Positions 45,979 to 55,406 are shown, numbered from the stretch's first letter. The stretch is 64,000 nucleotides of DNA from Bacteroides salyersiae WAL 10018 = DSM 18765 = JCM 12988 (GCF_000381365.1 NZ_KB905466.1:2361029-2425028); one strand, 5' to 3'. Notes: a model not told the origin generated them from the sequence alone. Numbers and translations: made by a program.

Positions 45979-47253
45979 ATGATGAAAAAACAATTACTTA
46001 CAGCAACGATCATGCTAACCGGCATGTTCGTTTTGACTCCTTCTATTGCAGATGCGAAGTCTTCTATGGATTCAAATCTTAAGTTGCTATGGATGAATAC
46101 AGACGTCGCTCCATTACACACAAGTGCACGTCAAGGATTCGGTATGAATGGAAAATTCTATCTCCAAAACAAAGACACCAAACAAATTGAGGTATGGGAT
46201 GAAACCGGGAAAATAACAGACATCCCTTCCGGAGAAGGAACCAATATTACATTTGACGATGCGGGAAACATCATTGTGCGTATTGGAACTTTTAACACCA
46301 ATTATGTCAGTACCCGAAACGAACTGAGAATTATTCCTGCAGATGGTTCAGACGTAATAGATATTCCATTAAGCGGAATTACACCGGGGCGTCTCGACTT
46401 TTGGGGACATGTCAGAGGTAACGTACTCGACAAAACGACTGGCGGTCTCCTGTATATGGGTACAGCATGGTATCCTCAACTGATTGAAATACCAATCATA
46501 AACGGCCAACAAGACGTAGCCAATACGTACACCTATACTTATGAAAGCCCATTCGGAGTATCGGGAAATTTTGCTACCACCACGATAATATCCAGTTGGG
46601 AAAATGGCGAAGACTTAGCTATTCTGAGTCCATTATATAATAAAACAAATTGTAACTCCATCCAAAAGTTAGCGTTAGATGATGACGGTAACTGGTCACA
46701 TGAGTCTTACTATATAACTCCCCGCCATAGCGGATGTGCAGGGTTCTACATCTTCAAGTTAGGAGGTAAAGACTACATCGTATATCCTTCCGGCGATAAC
46801 AATGCCGACGGCTTCACCGTATCCAAATTGGCTACTAAAGCTACATCTGAAATAGAAGACAGTGATGCAGATGTAAGAATAGCAACCAAGTATTCGGAAC
46901 AAAAAGATGATGGTAATCCCATGTATACAAACAATGCTTTTTATGGAAATCATCTGACAGCAGAAGCTGTCAGCGAAACCGAAGCCTATATTTATCAGTA
47001 TTATCCTAACGGATACATTGCAAAATATTCATTCACAGTTGGTACAGATACCGGTGTTGAAAAAACAGAAACTCCTAAAGCAACCGTTATCGGTGGTACC
47101 GGAGAAATTACAATTGAAGGTGAACCTGCTTCTATCGAAGTCTATACCATAAGCGGTATTCTCATCAGCCGTAATGAGAATAACGTGAAATGTATTCCGG
47201 GAACATATATTGTCAAAACCGATAACAATGCAACCAAAGTAATAGTCAAATAA
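45979..47253 (+). CDS. Secreted protein with C-terminal sorting-type domain, function unknown (PUL2)
   Basis: A 424-residue exported protein (signal ending near ADAKS). The first 350 residues look like a beta-propeller or six-bladed repeat fold (repeats such as GMNGKFYLQNKDTKQIEVWDE and KFYGNH-like segments), possibly DUF4623-like, though I am not sure. The last 65 residues (ITIEGEPASIEVYTISGILISRNE, ending KVIVK) match the short type A sorting-like domain also present at the end of the DUF4855 gene at 50820. It lies 49 bp after the NAGPA gene and is followed by a hairpin terminator. Confidence 0.6.
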   Translation: MMKKQLLTATIMLTGMFVLTPSIADAKSSMDSNLKLLWMNTDVAPLHTSARQGFGMNGKFYLQNKDTKQIEVWDETGKITDIPSGEGTNITFDDAGNIIVRIGTFNTNYVSTRNELRIIPADGSDVIDIPLSGITPGRLDFWGHVRGNVLDKTTGGLLYMGTAWYPQLIEIPIINGQQDVANTYTYTYESPFGVSGNFATTTIISSWENGEDLAILSPLYNKTNCNSIQKLALDDDGNWSHESYYITPRHSGCAGFYIFKLGGKDYIVYPSGDNNADGFTVSKLATKATSEIEDSDADVRIATKYSEQKDDGNPMYTNNAFYGNHLTAEAVSETEAYIYQYYPNGYIAKYSFTVGTDTGVEKTETPKATVIGGTGEITIEGEPASIEVYTISGILISRNENNVKCIPGTYIVKTDNNATKVIVK

Positions 47254-47267
47254 AAGGTTTTTATTTC

Positions 47268-47325
47268 AAGAGCCTGTTCAAATTCCGACCGGTATCATCC
47301 GAAAGTAAATTCAGACAGGCTCTTT
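47268..47325 (+). terminator. Hairpin terminator with AGAGCCTGTT arm
   Basis: AGAGCCTGT (47269-47277) pairs with ACAGGCTCT (47315-47323), extended by AATT pairing inward; TTT follows. The same AGAGCCTGTT...AAATT arm opens the 174-bp palindrome at 52142, so the two are related sequences. Confidence 0.6.
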
Positions 47326-47384
47326 CTACATTTTCATAAAAATAGCACCAGTTACATAGAACAAATCAAGACATTTACCACACC

Positions 47385-49697
47385 ATGCACAAGGCCATCA
47401 TACCCCTTTTATATGTACTCATCTTTTCTGTCAGCAATCTCTTTGCCGGCAACGGCAGTAAGCCACACTACAACGATAAAGACATCAATCATATTGTCAG
47501 CCAACTCACTCTGGAACAAAAAGCCCGGCTTTTAGTAGGATGTCCGGGTAGTGATAAAGGAGTCAGCCATATAGTTGCAGGATCTGCAGGATATACTTTT
47601 CCGATCGATTCCCTGGGTATTCCCTCCATCAATCTGGCAGATGGTCCGGTAGGAGTACGAATCACTCCTGTCCTACCAAACAAACCGTATACTTCTTATT
47701 GCACCTGTTTCCCCTCGACCACAGCACTGGCCGCCACTTGGAACAAGGACATAGCCCGGCTGGAAGGTAATGCAATCGGTGATGAGGCTCTGGCCTACGG
47801 TGTCGACATCGTACTCACACCGGGCATCAATATTATGCGCAACCCTCTTTGCGGACGCAATTTCGAATATTTCTCCGAAGATCCCTATCTTTCCGGTATA
47901 ATGGGCGCAGCCATGATCAACGGAATCCAAGACAAAGGAATCGGAGCGAGCCTGAAACATTTTATTGCCAACAATCAGCAAACAGGTAAACTCTACAACG
48001 ATGCACGCATCTCCCAACGTGCCATCCGTGAGATTTATCTCAAAGGATTCGAAATATGTATCAAAAACTCCGATCCGTGGACCGTGATGGGTTCTTACAA
48101 TAAAATAGGAGGGCAATATACACAAGCCAATCCGGAACTGCTCCGGACGATTCTCCGGAACGAATGGAATTATAACGGTCTGATTGTAACCGATTGGTAT
48201 AAAAAACGGGATACTGCCGACCAACTCAATGGCGGAACAGACCTGATGATGCCGGGAGAACAATCTCAGGTAGATGAAATAATAGCCGGAGTAAAAAACG
48301 GCCGGATCAGCGAAACCACTCTAAACAAAAGTGTGAAGTACGTATTGAAACTCATTTCCAAATCCATCTCTAACAAAGGATGGGAATATAATGAAGCTCC
48401 CGACCTTGCTGCAAATGCAGCATTGGCACGCCGTATCGCTACCGAAGGAATGGTGCTCCTGAAAAACGACCGTTCCTTTCTCCCCATATCCCAAGGCGCG
48501 AAAATAGCTTTGTTCGGTGCCACTGCATACAAGTCCATTGCCGGAGGTACCGGATCTTCCAACGTAAACAAAGCTCATATCACAGATATATCTACCGGAC
48601 TCGAAAAGGGCGGTTATACACTAAGCAACAGATTGAAAGGACTCTATACAAAATTCGTGGAATTTCAGAATGACCTTCTCGACAAACATCCGGAAAGCAC
48701 CGACTGGGAGAAACTATCATACAACCGGACGGTAATCGCCGAAATGGATCTGTCAAAAGCGGAAAGCATTATCGGGCAGGAAGCTAAAAATTCCGACATC
48801 GCACTCATCGTCATCGGCAGGGGTTCCGGCGAAGAGTCCGACCGCAGACTGGAAGGTGACTTTTACCTTACGCCCGAAGAAAAATTCATGATTGAAAACG
48901 TATCTTCCCAATTTCACGCTGCAGGAAAAAAGGTAGCGGTGGTAATGAACGTTTGCGGGGTCATGGAGATGAACTCCTGGAAGGATGAACCGGATGCCAT
49001 ACTGCTGGCTTGGTTTCCGGGACAGGAGTGCGGAGATGCCATAGCAGATGTAATCAGCGGAAAAGCAAATCCTTCCGGCAAACTTCCGATGACTTTCCCG
49101 ATAGACTACTTCGACATTCCTTCCTCCAGAAACTTCCCGATGGTGGGAGAGACCAAAAGCGGCAAAAACTTCGATTATACTAATTACGAAGAAGATATCT
49201 GGGTAGGCTACCGCTACTTCAATACGGCCAATAAAGCCATCGTCTATCCTTTCGGATACGGATTGTCGTATACGAATTTCTCTTTCGGCAAACCGAAGCT
49301 CGAAAGAAAGAACGAAAAATGGGTAGCGACCATCCAGATAACCAATACAGGAAACGTATCCGGAAAAGAGACCGTACAATTATACATTTCCGCCCCGCAG
49401 ACTTCCATCCAAAAACCAAGTGTAGAGCTAAAAACTTTCGGAAAAACACGGGAATTAAAGCCGGGGGAAAGCGAAACGGTAAAACTTGAATTTACCGATT
49501 ACGATCTGGCCTCATTTGATGAAGCCAACTCGCAATGGCTTACATCCAAAGGGGAATATACGCTCTCTTTCGGCGCGTCAAGCAAGGATTTCAGAGCTAC
49601 GCTTCCTCTCAACATCAGCAAAAATAGAACCTGGAAAGTAAACAATGTACTTCGCCCGGTAGAGAAAATAAACGTCATGAAATTTCCCTTAAAATAA
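47385..49697 (+). CDS. GH3-family beta-glycosidase
   Basis: A 770-residue exported enzyme (signal to about 22). Family GH3 layout: N-terminal TIM barrel (LADGPVGVRI near 87-96; KHF near 193-195; IVTDWYKK with nucleophile Asp270), C-terminal alpha/beta sandwich (about 375-600; RGSGEESDR) and a terminal Fn3-like domain (about 660-765). Likely cleaves beta-linked glucose, xylose or hexosamine ends; the sugar cannot be told. It begins 131 bp after the preceding gene, after a terminator, so it may have its own promoter. Confidence 0.93.
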   Translation: MHKAIIPLLYVLIFSVSNLFAGNGSKPHYNDKDINHIVSQLTLEQKARLLVGCPGSDKGVSHIVAGSAGYTFPIDSLGIPSINLADGPVGVRITPVLPNKPYTSYCTCFPSTTALAATWNKDIARLEGNAIGDEALAYGVDIVLTPGINIMRNPLCGRNFEYFSEDPYLSGIMGAAMINGIQDKGIGASLKHFIANNQQTGKLYNDARISQRAIREIYLKGFEICIKNSDPWTVMGSYNKIGGQYTQANPELLRTILRNEWNYNGLIVTDWYKKRDTADQLNGGTDLMMPGEQSQVDEIIAGVKNGRISETTLNKSVKYVLKLISKSISNKGWEYNEAPDLAANAALARRIATEGMVLLKNDRSFLPISQGAKIALFGATAYKSIAGGTGSSNVNKAHITDISTGLEKGGYTLSNRLKGLYTKFVEFQNDLLDKHPESTDWEKLSYNRTVIAEMDLSKAESIIGQEAKNSDIALIVIGRGSGEESDRRLEGDFYLTPEEKFMIENVSSQFHAAGKKVAVVMNVCGVMEMNSWKDEPDAILLAWFPGQECGDAIADVISGKANPSGKLPMTFPIDYFDIPSSRNFPMVGETKSGKNFDYTNYEEDIWVGYRYFNTANKAIVYPFGYGLSYTNFSFGKPKLERKNEKWVATIQITNTGNVSGKETVQLYISAPQTSIQKPSVELKTFGKTRELKPGESETVKLEFTDYDLASFDEANSQWLTSKGEYTLSFGASSKDFRATLPLNISKNRTWKVNNVLRPVEKINVMKFPLK

Positions 49698-49701
49698 CCG
49701 G

Positions 49702-50823
49702 ATGATGAAACGCTTGGCATTGATTTTTCTATATGTATGTCTATCGACTCTCATTCTCTTCGGAAGTACCACACAGGCGTCCGGTACCTCCGGGGCGGAC
49801 TCATTGACATATTTCGATGCCGTCCGGTTCCCGGTTATCGGAAAGATATACCCCGATTCCCTGCCGTTTTTTTCCCGTATTCCCTATTTCCTGAAACCAA
49901 CTACGCGGGAAGCGGTATGGAACTTAGGACAGAATGCCGCCGGAATTGCAGTACGCTTCCGTTCCGACTCGCCCGTGATCGCTGTGAAATGGGAAAATAC
50001 GTTCAACAATTCCATGAAACACATGGCACCGGTCGGTATCAAGGGACTCGACCTCTACTGCTTTATCGATGGCAAATGGCGGTTTATGAACAGTGCGCAA
50101 CCTTCGGGTAAAACCAATCAATGGCAGATCATATCCGGCATGGATGCCACCGAGCGTGAATATATGCTCTACCTTCCCCTGTACGACGGGATTCATTCAT
50201 TGCAGATCGGAGTCGCTGCACCGTCTCACATCGGGCAGCCTTCGTTACCCTACCCCGATACCCGAAAACCCATCGTATTTTACGGAAGCAGCATTACGCA
50301 AGGAGCCTGTGCCTCACGTCCCGGAATGGCTGCCACCAACCTGATAGGAAGAAAACTAAACGTAGAAACCATCAACCTGGGATTCAGTGGCAATGCTTTC
50401 ATCGACTATGAAGTGGCAGAGATGATGGCCCATGTGGATGCATCCGCTTACGTGCTCGATTATGTGCCGAATGCATCTCCCGAACAGATTCTGGAAAAAA
50501 CGGAAAAGTTTGTACGGATACTGAGAGAAAAGCATCCGGACGTCCCTTTGATATTTGTCGAGGACCCCATTTTCCCCCATTCTAAGTTCGACCTTAGAAT
50601 GGCCAAAGAGATTAAGGACAAAAACGATGCTATGAACCAAGCCTTTTCATCACTGAAAAAGCAGGGACTGAAAAAAATATATCTGGTGAAAGGGAGGTCA
50701 TTAATCTCCGCCAACGGCGAATCGACTGTCGACGGTATCCATTTCACCGATTGTGGATTCGAACAATACGTCGACGCAATATTACCTATATTAAAAAAAG
50801 CCATAAACCATAAAAAGAAATGA
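49702..50823 (+). CDS. SGNH/GDSL-family esterase with N-terminal beta-sandwich
   Basis: A 373-residue exported hydrolase (signal ending near TQASG). An N-terminal beta-sandwich domain (about 30-185) precedes the SGNH domain: Ser197 in FYGSSITQG, the Asn-containing block LGFSGNAF, and D344/H347 in DGIHFTDCGF. Proteins of this form are often carbohydrate acetyl-esterases. It lies 4 bp after the GH3 gene and its stop overlaps the next start by 4 bp (ATGA). Confidence 0.88.
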   Translation: MMKRLALIFLYVCLSTLILFGSTTQASGTSGADSLTYFDAVRFPVIGKIYPDSLPFFSRIPYFLKPTTREAVWNLGQNAAGIAVRFRSDSPVIAVKWENTFNNSMKHMAPVGIKGLDLYCFIDGKWRFMNSAQPSGKTNQWQIISGMDATEREYMLYLPLYDGIHSLQIGVAAPSHIGQPSLPYPDTRKPIVFYGSSITQGACASRPGMAATNLIGRKLNVETINLGFSGNAFIDYEVAEMMAHVDASAYVLDYVPNASPEQILEKTEKFVRILREKHPDVPLIFVEDPIFPHSKFDLRMAKEIKDKNDAMNQAFSSLKKQGLKKIYLVKGRSLISANGESTVDGIHFTDCGFEQYVDAILPILKKAINHKKK

Positions 50824-52094
50824 TGTCAACTTTAAAAAAAACATATATCACACTCGCCATTACGGTCATTACCGTTTTCCTCGGTGCAAGTACGGCAACA
50901 GCTGCTTATAAAACGGATGTAGTCTCGGATATGGCCCTCATTTATCAGGGCGGTAACCATCGACCCGAGTGGACGGAAGACGAACTGCGTCCTTACGTGG
51001 TCCACACTTTTGCCGATGGTCGTATGGAATGGTTTTTCGACTCGTTTCTCTTTTTCGAATTTACAGATAGCTGGCAGATAGCATTCGGTTCCAGCTACGG
51101 AACACGGAATGCCCAAAGAAGCGACTGGGAATGGTTGCTGAACAGAGTATTCGAAAAGGGTAAGTCTCTCGATGCCTTAAATTCGTGTATCGAGCATTAC
51201 AAAACGATCATCGGAGAGCCGTCATTCAAACACCGAATTGTACTTGGAGTCGTATCGCCCATCACCGGTCAAACCGACTGGGGAAGTCTTGATGGGAAGA
51301 CGTTGGATTTCACAAACAGAGACGATCAGATAACAGCCGCCAAATGGTATATAGACCAACTGATGGAACGATTTGCAGAAGAAACCTACAACAATCTGGA
51401 ACTGACAGGTTTCTACTGGCTCGAAGAGAGTACAGCCAAGTGCGGAGATCTGCCTAAAGATGTCAGCGAATACATTCATCAACTGGACAAACGCTTCTAT
51501 TGGATTCCATATTGGAATGCATCCGGATATAACTTATGGAAAAAATTAGGATTCGATACCGCTTTCCTACAACCGAACCATTTCTTTAGCAAGGACATAC
51601 CCGACATCCGGCTGGATCAAGCCTGCAACACTGCCCGAAAATTCGGAATGGGACTGGAAATGGAGTTCGACAGCAACGTGCTATACGAAAAAGAGGATTC
51701 TTATTATAGCAGATTGGAAAGCTATATCAATGCTTTCGAAAACAACGGCGTCTTCGAAGAGTCATCCATTGCCTATTATTCGGGAACCAAGGGAATCCTC
51801 GATATGTACCGTTCAAACTCTATCGAGAATACGCTTATTCTGGACAGGATTGCCGGCCACATCCTGAACAGACGTAGCCGGGGCGTGGGCATTGAAACGC
51901 CCGATCCTCCTAAAACCGATGTCATCGTTGCAGGAGGTGTCGGAGAACTGTATATATCGGGAGATCCCGAATCGATCCGGATATATACCGCCAACGGCAT
52001 ACTGGTCAGCGAAAACAGGAAGAGTTTTCAATGTCCGTCCGGCATTTACATAGTGATAGTCGATGGAGAGACCAGAAAGGTAACCGTTCGCTGA
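50820..52094 (+). CDS. DUF4855-type secreted protein with C-terminal sorting-type domain (copy 1)
   Basis: A 424-residue exported protein (signal ending near ATAAY). Residues about 33-350 form a DUF4855 domain, with a glycosidase-like TIM-barrel pattern: LIYQGGNHRPEWTEDELRPYV, LTGFYWLEESTAKC with two acidic residues at the likely active site, and DTAFLQPNHFF. The C-terminal 60 residues (LYISGDPESIRIYTANGILVS, ending KVTVR) are a short type A sorting-like domain absent from the paralogue at 52337. Substrate unknown; catalysis is inferred. Confidence 0.75.
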   Translation: MMSTLKKTYITLAITVITVFLGASTATAAYKTDVVSDMALIYQGGNHRPEWTEDELRPYVVHTFADGRMEWFFDSFLFFEFTDSWQIAFGSSYGTRNAQRSDWEWLLNRVFEKGKSLDALNSCIEHYKTIIGEPSFKHRIVLGVVSPITGQTDWGSLDGKTLDFTNRDDQITAAKWYIDQLMERFAEETYNNLELTGFYWLEESTAKCGDLPKDVSEYIHQLDKRFYWIPYWNASGYNLWKKLGFDTAFLQPNHFFSKDIPDIRLDQACNTARKFGMGLEMEFDSNVLYEKEDSYYSRLESYINAFENNGVFEESSIAYYSGTKGILDMYRSNSIENTLILDRIAGHILNRRSRGVGIETPDPPKTDVIVAGGVGELYISGDPESIRIYTANGILVSENRKSFQCPSGIYIVIVDGETRKVTVR

Positions 52095-52141
52095 TAGTCT
52101 AATAATCCCTATTTTACAAATAAAAAAATTAGTAACATTAA

Positions 52142-52315
52142 AGAGCCTGTTTAAATTTTCCTCTTAAAAGTTTTTATCAGTTTATTTTGAGTTTATTTTC
52201 GATCTGTTTTCCTGTTTTTACTCGTCAGATAGCCCGCTATCCTCCTCATAAAAACAGAAAAACATCCTCAAAAATAACTCTCAAAATAATACTGAGCAAA
52301 ATTTAAACAGGCTCT
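52142..52315. repeat. 174-bp long imperfect palindrome with 18-bp perfect ends
   Basis: AGAGCCTGTTTAAATTTT (52142-52159) and its exact reverse complement (52298-52315) bound a 174-bp sequence that is palindromic through most of its length, with GATAGC-cc-GCTATC at the centre (52228-52241). It lies between the two DUF4855 genes. It resembles a small MITE or a very long hairpin terminator. No target duplication was recognised. Confidence 0.75.
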
Positions 52316-52336
52316 AAAAAAACAAAATTATTAAAC

Positions 52337-53416
52337 ATGAAAAAGATTCTATACCTCTTAACAGCGCTCATTCTCATGGTCCCTTTCCACTCCTCAGAAG
52401 CCGGAGGAAACGAAGGAAGCAAGTACAAAACCAATAAAATCCGCGATCTGGCACTCATCTATCAAGGAGGCGTGCAAAGAATCGACTGGACACCCGACCA
52501 GTTTGTCCCATACGTCACCCACCAGTTTGCCGACGGTACAAAAGAATGGCTGTTCGACGGCTTTTTATTCCTCGAGTTTGCCGATGGCAAAGGCTCCACT
52601 TATGCCTACGGATATACCAAAAAACAGGCACGGAAAACGGAATGGGAATGGCTTCTCGACAGAATCTTTGAAAAAGGGAAAGCACTGGACGCTCTCGATC
52701 AATGCATCGAACAAGAGAAAAAAGAGATTGGGAAACCCCGCTTCAAGCATAAGGTTGTTTTAGGAGTCGCCATTCCCCTGTCCAAACAAAAAGACTGGGG
52801 ATCGATAGACGGAACTCCCCTTGATTTCAACCGGCAAGCCGATCAGATAAAAGCTGCCCAATGGTACATAGACCAATTGATGAGCCGCTTCAAAAAGGCC
52901 AAATATAAGAATCTGGAATTATCCGGTTTCTATTGGGTGGACGAGGATATTGCCACTTGCAAAGATCTCCCGAAATACGTAAGTCAGTACATCCATGCCA
53001 AGAAAAAGGAATTTGTCTGGATTCCTTATTGGAAAGCGAAAGGATACGATCAGTGGAAAGAATTAGGATTCGACATCGCCTATCAGCAGCCCAATCATTT
53101 CTTTACAAAAGACATCCCCGATTCGCGTCTGGACGAAGCCTGTGAACTCGCCCTGCGTCACGGCATGGCTATGGAATTCGAATGCGACAGCAAGGCCCTT
53201 TATGACTGTGAGGATTCTTCTTATGACAGGATGCTTGCATATATCAAGGCATTCGAAGACCACAATGTTTTTGAGACTTCGGCTATAGCCTACTACACCG
53301 GCAGCAAAGGGCTATTGGATTTATACCATTCCTCCTCTCCGGAAGATAAAAAGATTATGGATCGGCTGGCACGCCACATCGTTGCCCGCAGAAGCATAAA
53401 GGCACTGACAAAATAG
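52337..53416 (+). CDS. DUF4855-type secreted protein (copy 2)
   Basis: A 359-residue exported protein (signal ending near SSEAGG), clearly paralogous to the gene at 50820: LIYQGGVQRIDWTPDQFVPYV, FEKGKALDALDQCIEQ, LSGFYWVDEDIATC, DIAYQQPNHFF and CDSKALYDCEDSSYDRM align along the whole length. It lacks the C-terminal sorting-like domain of copy 1. The residues flanking FYW (acidic E or D in both copies) are conserved and may be catalytic. The two genes are separated by a 242-bp gap filled with the 174-bp palindrome, consistent with a tandem duplication. Confidence 0.75.
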   Translation: MKKILYLLTALILMVPFHSSEAGGNEGSKYKTNKIRDLALIYQGGVQRIDWTPDQFVPYVTHQFADGTKEWLFDGFLFLEFADGKGSTYAYGYTKKQARKTEWEWLLDRIFEKGKALDALDQCIEQEKKEIGKPRFKHKVVLGVAIPLSKQKDWGSIDGTPLDFNRQADQIKAAQWYIDQLMSRFKKAKYKNLELSGFYWVDEDIATCKDLPKYVSQYIHAKKKEFVWIPYWKAKGYDQWKELGFDIAYQQPNHFFTKDIPDSRLDEACELALRHGMAMEFECDSKALYDCEDSSYDRMLAYIKAFEDHNVFETSAIAYYTGSKGLLDLYHSSSPEDKKIMDRLARHIVARRSIKALTK

Positions 53417-53465
53417 AGGAGACGCTAACCGAATAGATTAAATCATCGACCTAATAAATAAAGCT

Positions 53466-54605
53466 ATGAACAGGCTCATACTCATTTTCTTTTTGCTTTC
53501 CCCCCTGTCGATGCAGTCTCACAACGAACTCTGCACGATCAGAAAAGCAGGAGAGAATGTGTATGTGTCTTCTCAAATCGACGATCATCACGAAATAAAC
53601 TATTGGTTCAAAAAGTGCATGGCAAATGATTTATTCACTTTTTACCGTGTTTCCGTCACCTCCGGCACTACCGGTACTACGGTCGTAAATGAAGCATACA
53701 GTGACAATATCGGCCCATTTGAGATCCGGGGCGGCGGTTGGTGTGGCGGCAACCATCTGTTTACGGACGAAAAGACCCAAACAGCCGAGACTTTCTCGAT
53801 AAAACTCTATGCCGACGGACAAAGCATTTCCTCCGACACCCTCTTGAAAGCACAAATAATAAAGTTGGAAGTAAAAAACCGGATATTCAATCCTCTAAGC
53901 GCAGAACAGACCGGAGATAAGACCTATTTTACCGATACGCTATGTATTGAGAACGTAAATTACACGATAAGGGGCAACAGCATCCAGGTCGATTTATCTC
54001 ACGACTACATCAACCGGACTCCCGTCATAATAACCAAATATTACGGAATGCAATCCATGTTCAAAGATGAAAACCAGCTTCTCACCCCCTTAGGAAAGTA
54101 TCCTTTCTGGACCAACATACACCAGACAAACCGGTTTAAAAAGCAAGATTTCCCCCGGTTCAACCGGTTCATCGAAAAAGGCGATTTGTATTTTCAATCC
54201 TCTTTCCTCCTTCACCGCGGATTGGGAACACATGATGAGCTCCCCGATGATGACGTGATTTTCATAGGTAATTCCTGGACTAAATGTTATCACAAGCTCA
54301 TCGGAAATACCCTCCGAACCATCGGTCATCATGATTCGTGGAGCGGGGTATACACCTGGATAGCCACCCCGTTGCTCGATACAGGGTCTGCATTTGCTTA
54401 CGACGGATTCATCGACGGGAAAAGGGTCATCTTTTTCAGCAACCCCGTCAAAGGCAGTTTCCGGCTCTCTCTCCCTCCAAATTCAACCTATGGAAAAGTT
54501 AGCATCATAGAAAATACTTCCCATGCGAAAATCAAAAAGAAGAAAGACTCACTCCGCCTTTCCTGCCATTCTCCCGGAAGTGTAATTATCTCACTCGAAA
54601 AATAA
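53466..54605 (+). CDS. Secreted protein, no family recognised (PUL2)
   Basis: A 379-residue exported protein (hydrophobic signal peptide, 1-18). The body is beta-rich, with aromatic clusters (WSGVYTWIATPLLDTGSAFAYDGFIDGKRV near 292-321) and a candidate active-site region around DELPDDDVIFIGNSWTKCYHKL (259-280), which includes three Asp residues. The C-terminal 40 residues are basic. I recognise no family. It lies 49 bp after the DUF4855 copy 2 and 19 bp before a glycerophosphodiesterase gene, so it belongs to PUL2. Confidence 0.55.
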   Translation: MNRLILIFFLLSPLSMQSHNELCTIRKAGENVYVSSQIDDHHEINYWFKKCMANDLFTFYRVSVTSGTTGTTVVNEAYSDNIGPFEIRGGGWCGGNHLFTDEKTQTAETFSIKLYADGQSISSDTLLKAQIIKLEVKNRIFNPLSAEQTGDKTYFTDTLCIENVNYTIRGNSIQVDLSHDYINRTPVIITKYYGMQSMFKDENQLLTPLGKYPFWTNIHQTNRFKKQDFPRFNRFIEKGDLYFQSSFLLHRGLGTHDELPDDDVIFIGNSWTKCYHKLIGNTLRTIGHHDSWSGVYTWIATPLLDTGSAFAYDGFIDGKRVIFFSNPVKGSFRLSLPPNSTYGKVSIIENTSHAKIKKKKDSLRLSCHSPGSVIISLEK

Positions 54606-54624
54606 CTTCAAAATTCAGTATATC

Positions 54625-55383
54625 ATGAAAAGAAAACTTGTATTCATCTGTCTGATGGGAATCCTCGTAACTCTTACCGTAAATGCCCAACCCAAAGTAG
54701 TGGCTCACCGGGGATATTGGGACATCGAAGGCTCGGCCCAGAACTCCATCCGTGCCTTGATAAAAGCCGACTCCATCCAATGCGACGCATGCGAATTCGA
54801 CGTATGGCTGACAGCCGATAAAAAACTGGTAGTAAACCATGACGATCATATAAACAGTTACGTAATAGAAACCACGTCATCCGACACCATTCTGAATCAG
54901 AAATTGAAAAACGGAGAATACCTACCGTCATTGGATCAGTTTCTCGACGTTGCCAAACGCCTTACGATAGACTTGGTATTGGAAATAAAACCCCATAAAA
55001 ACAGGGAACATGAAAAAGAAGCCGTAAAAATGATACTCGACCTGGTAAAAGCCAAAGAACTGGAAACAAGAACCTCCTACATTACTTTTTCCAGAAATGC
55101 TTTCGATGAACTTGTGAAACAGACCAACTGCCCGATTCTCTATCTGAACGGCGTAGCACCGGACGTATTAAAGAAAATCGGAGGAACAGGAGCCGACTAT
55201 CACATCAACGTATTCAAAAAGAATCCCGAATGGATAAAGCAACTCCATGATTCAGGACTCGAAGTCAATATCTGGACGGTAAGCGAACCCGAAGAAATAC
55301 AATGGTGCATCGATCACGGTGCCGATTACATCACGACAAACAACCCGGAACTGGTACAGAAAATGATCAAAGATCCATTATAA
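54625..55383 (+). CDS. Secreted glycerophosphodiester phosphodiesterase
   Basis: A 252-residue exported enzyme (signal ending near NAQ). GDPD-family TIM barrel with the catalytic elements His28-Arg29 (VVAHRGYW), Glu57/Asp59 (CEFDVWLT), His72 (VVNHDDH) and Glu116 in VLEIKPHK, ending in ADYITTNNPE. It splits glycerophosphodiesters into glycerol-3-phosphate and an alcohol. In this operon it may act on glycerol-phosphate-modified glycans such as teichoic-acid-like polymers. It is the last gene of PUL2. Confidence 0.88.
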   Translation: MKRKLVFICLMGILVTLTVNAQPKVVAHRGYWDIEGSAQNSIRALIKADSIQCDACEFDVWLTADKKLVVNHDDHINSYVIETTSSDTILNQKLKNGEYLPSLDQFLDVAKRLTIDLVLEIKPHKNREHEKEAVKMILDLVKAKELETRTSYITFSRNAFDELVKQTNCPILYLNGVAPDVLKKIGGTGADYHINVFKKNPEWIKQLHDSGLEVNIWTVSEPEEIQWCIDHGADYITTNNPELVQKMIKDPL

Positions 55384-55406
55384 CCATACAAAAGATACTT
55401 TATCAC

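Noticed and set aside
52503..52763. Plus-strand 86-residue ORF inside the second DUF4855 gene
   Set aside because: Out-of-frame shadow with no features.
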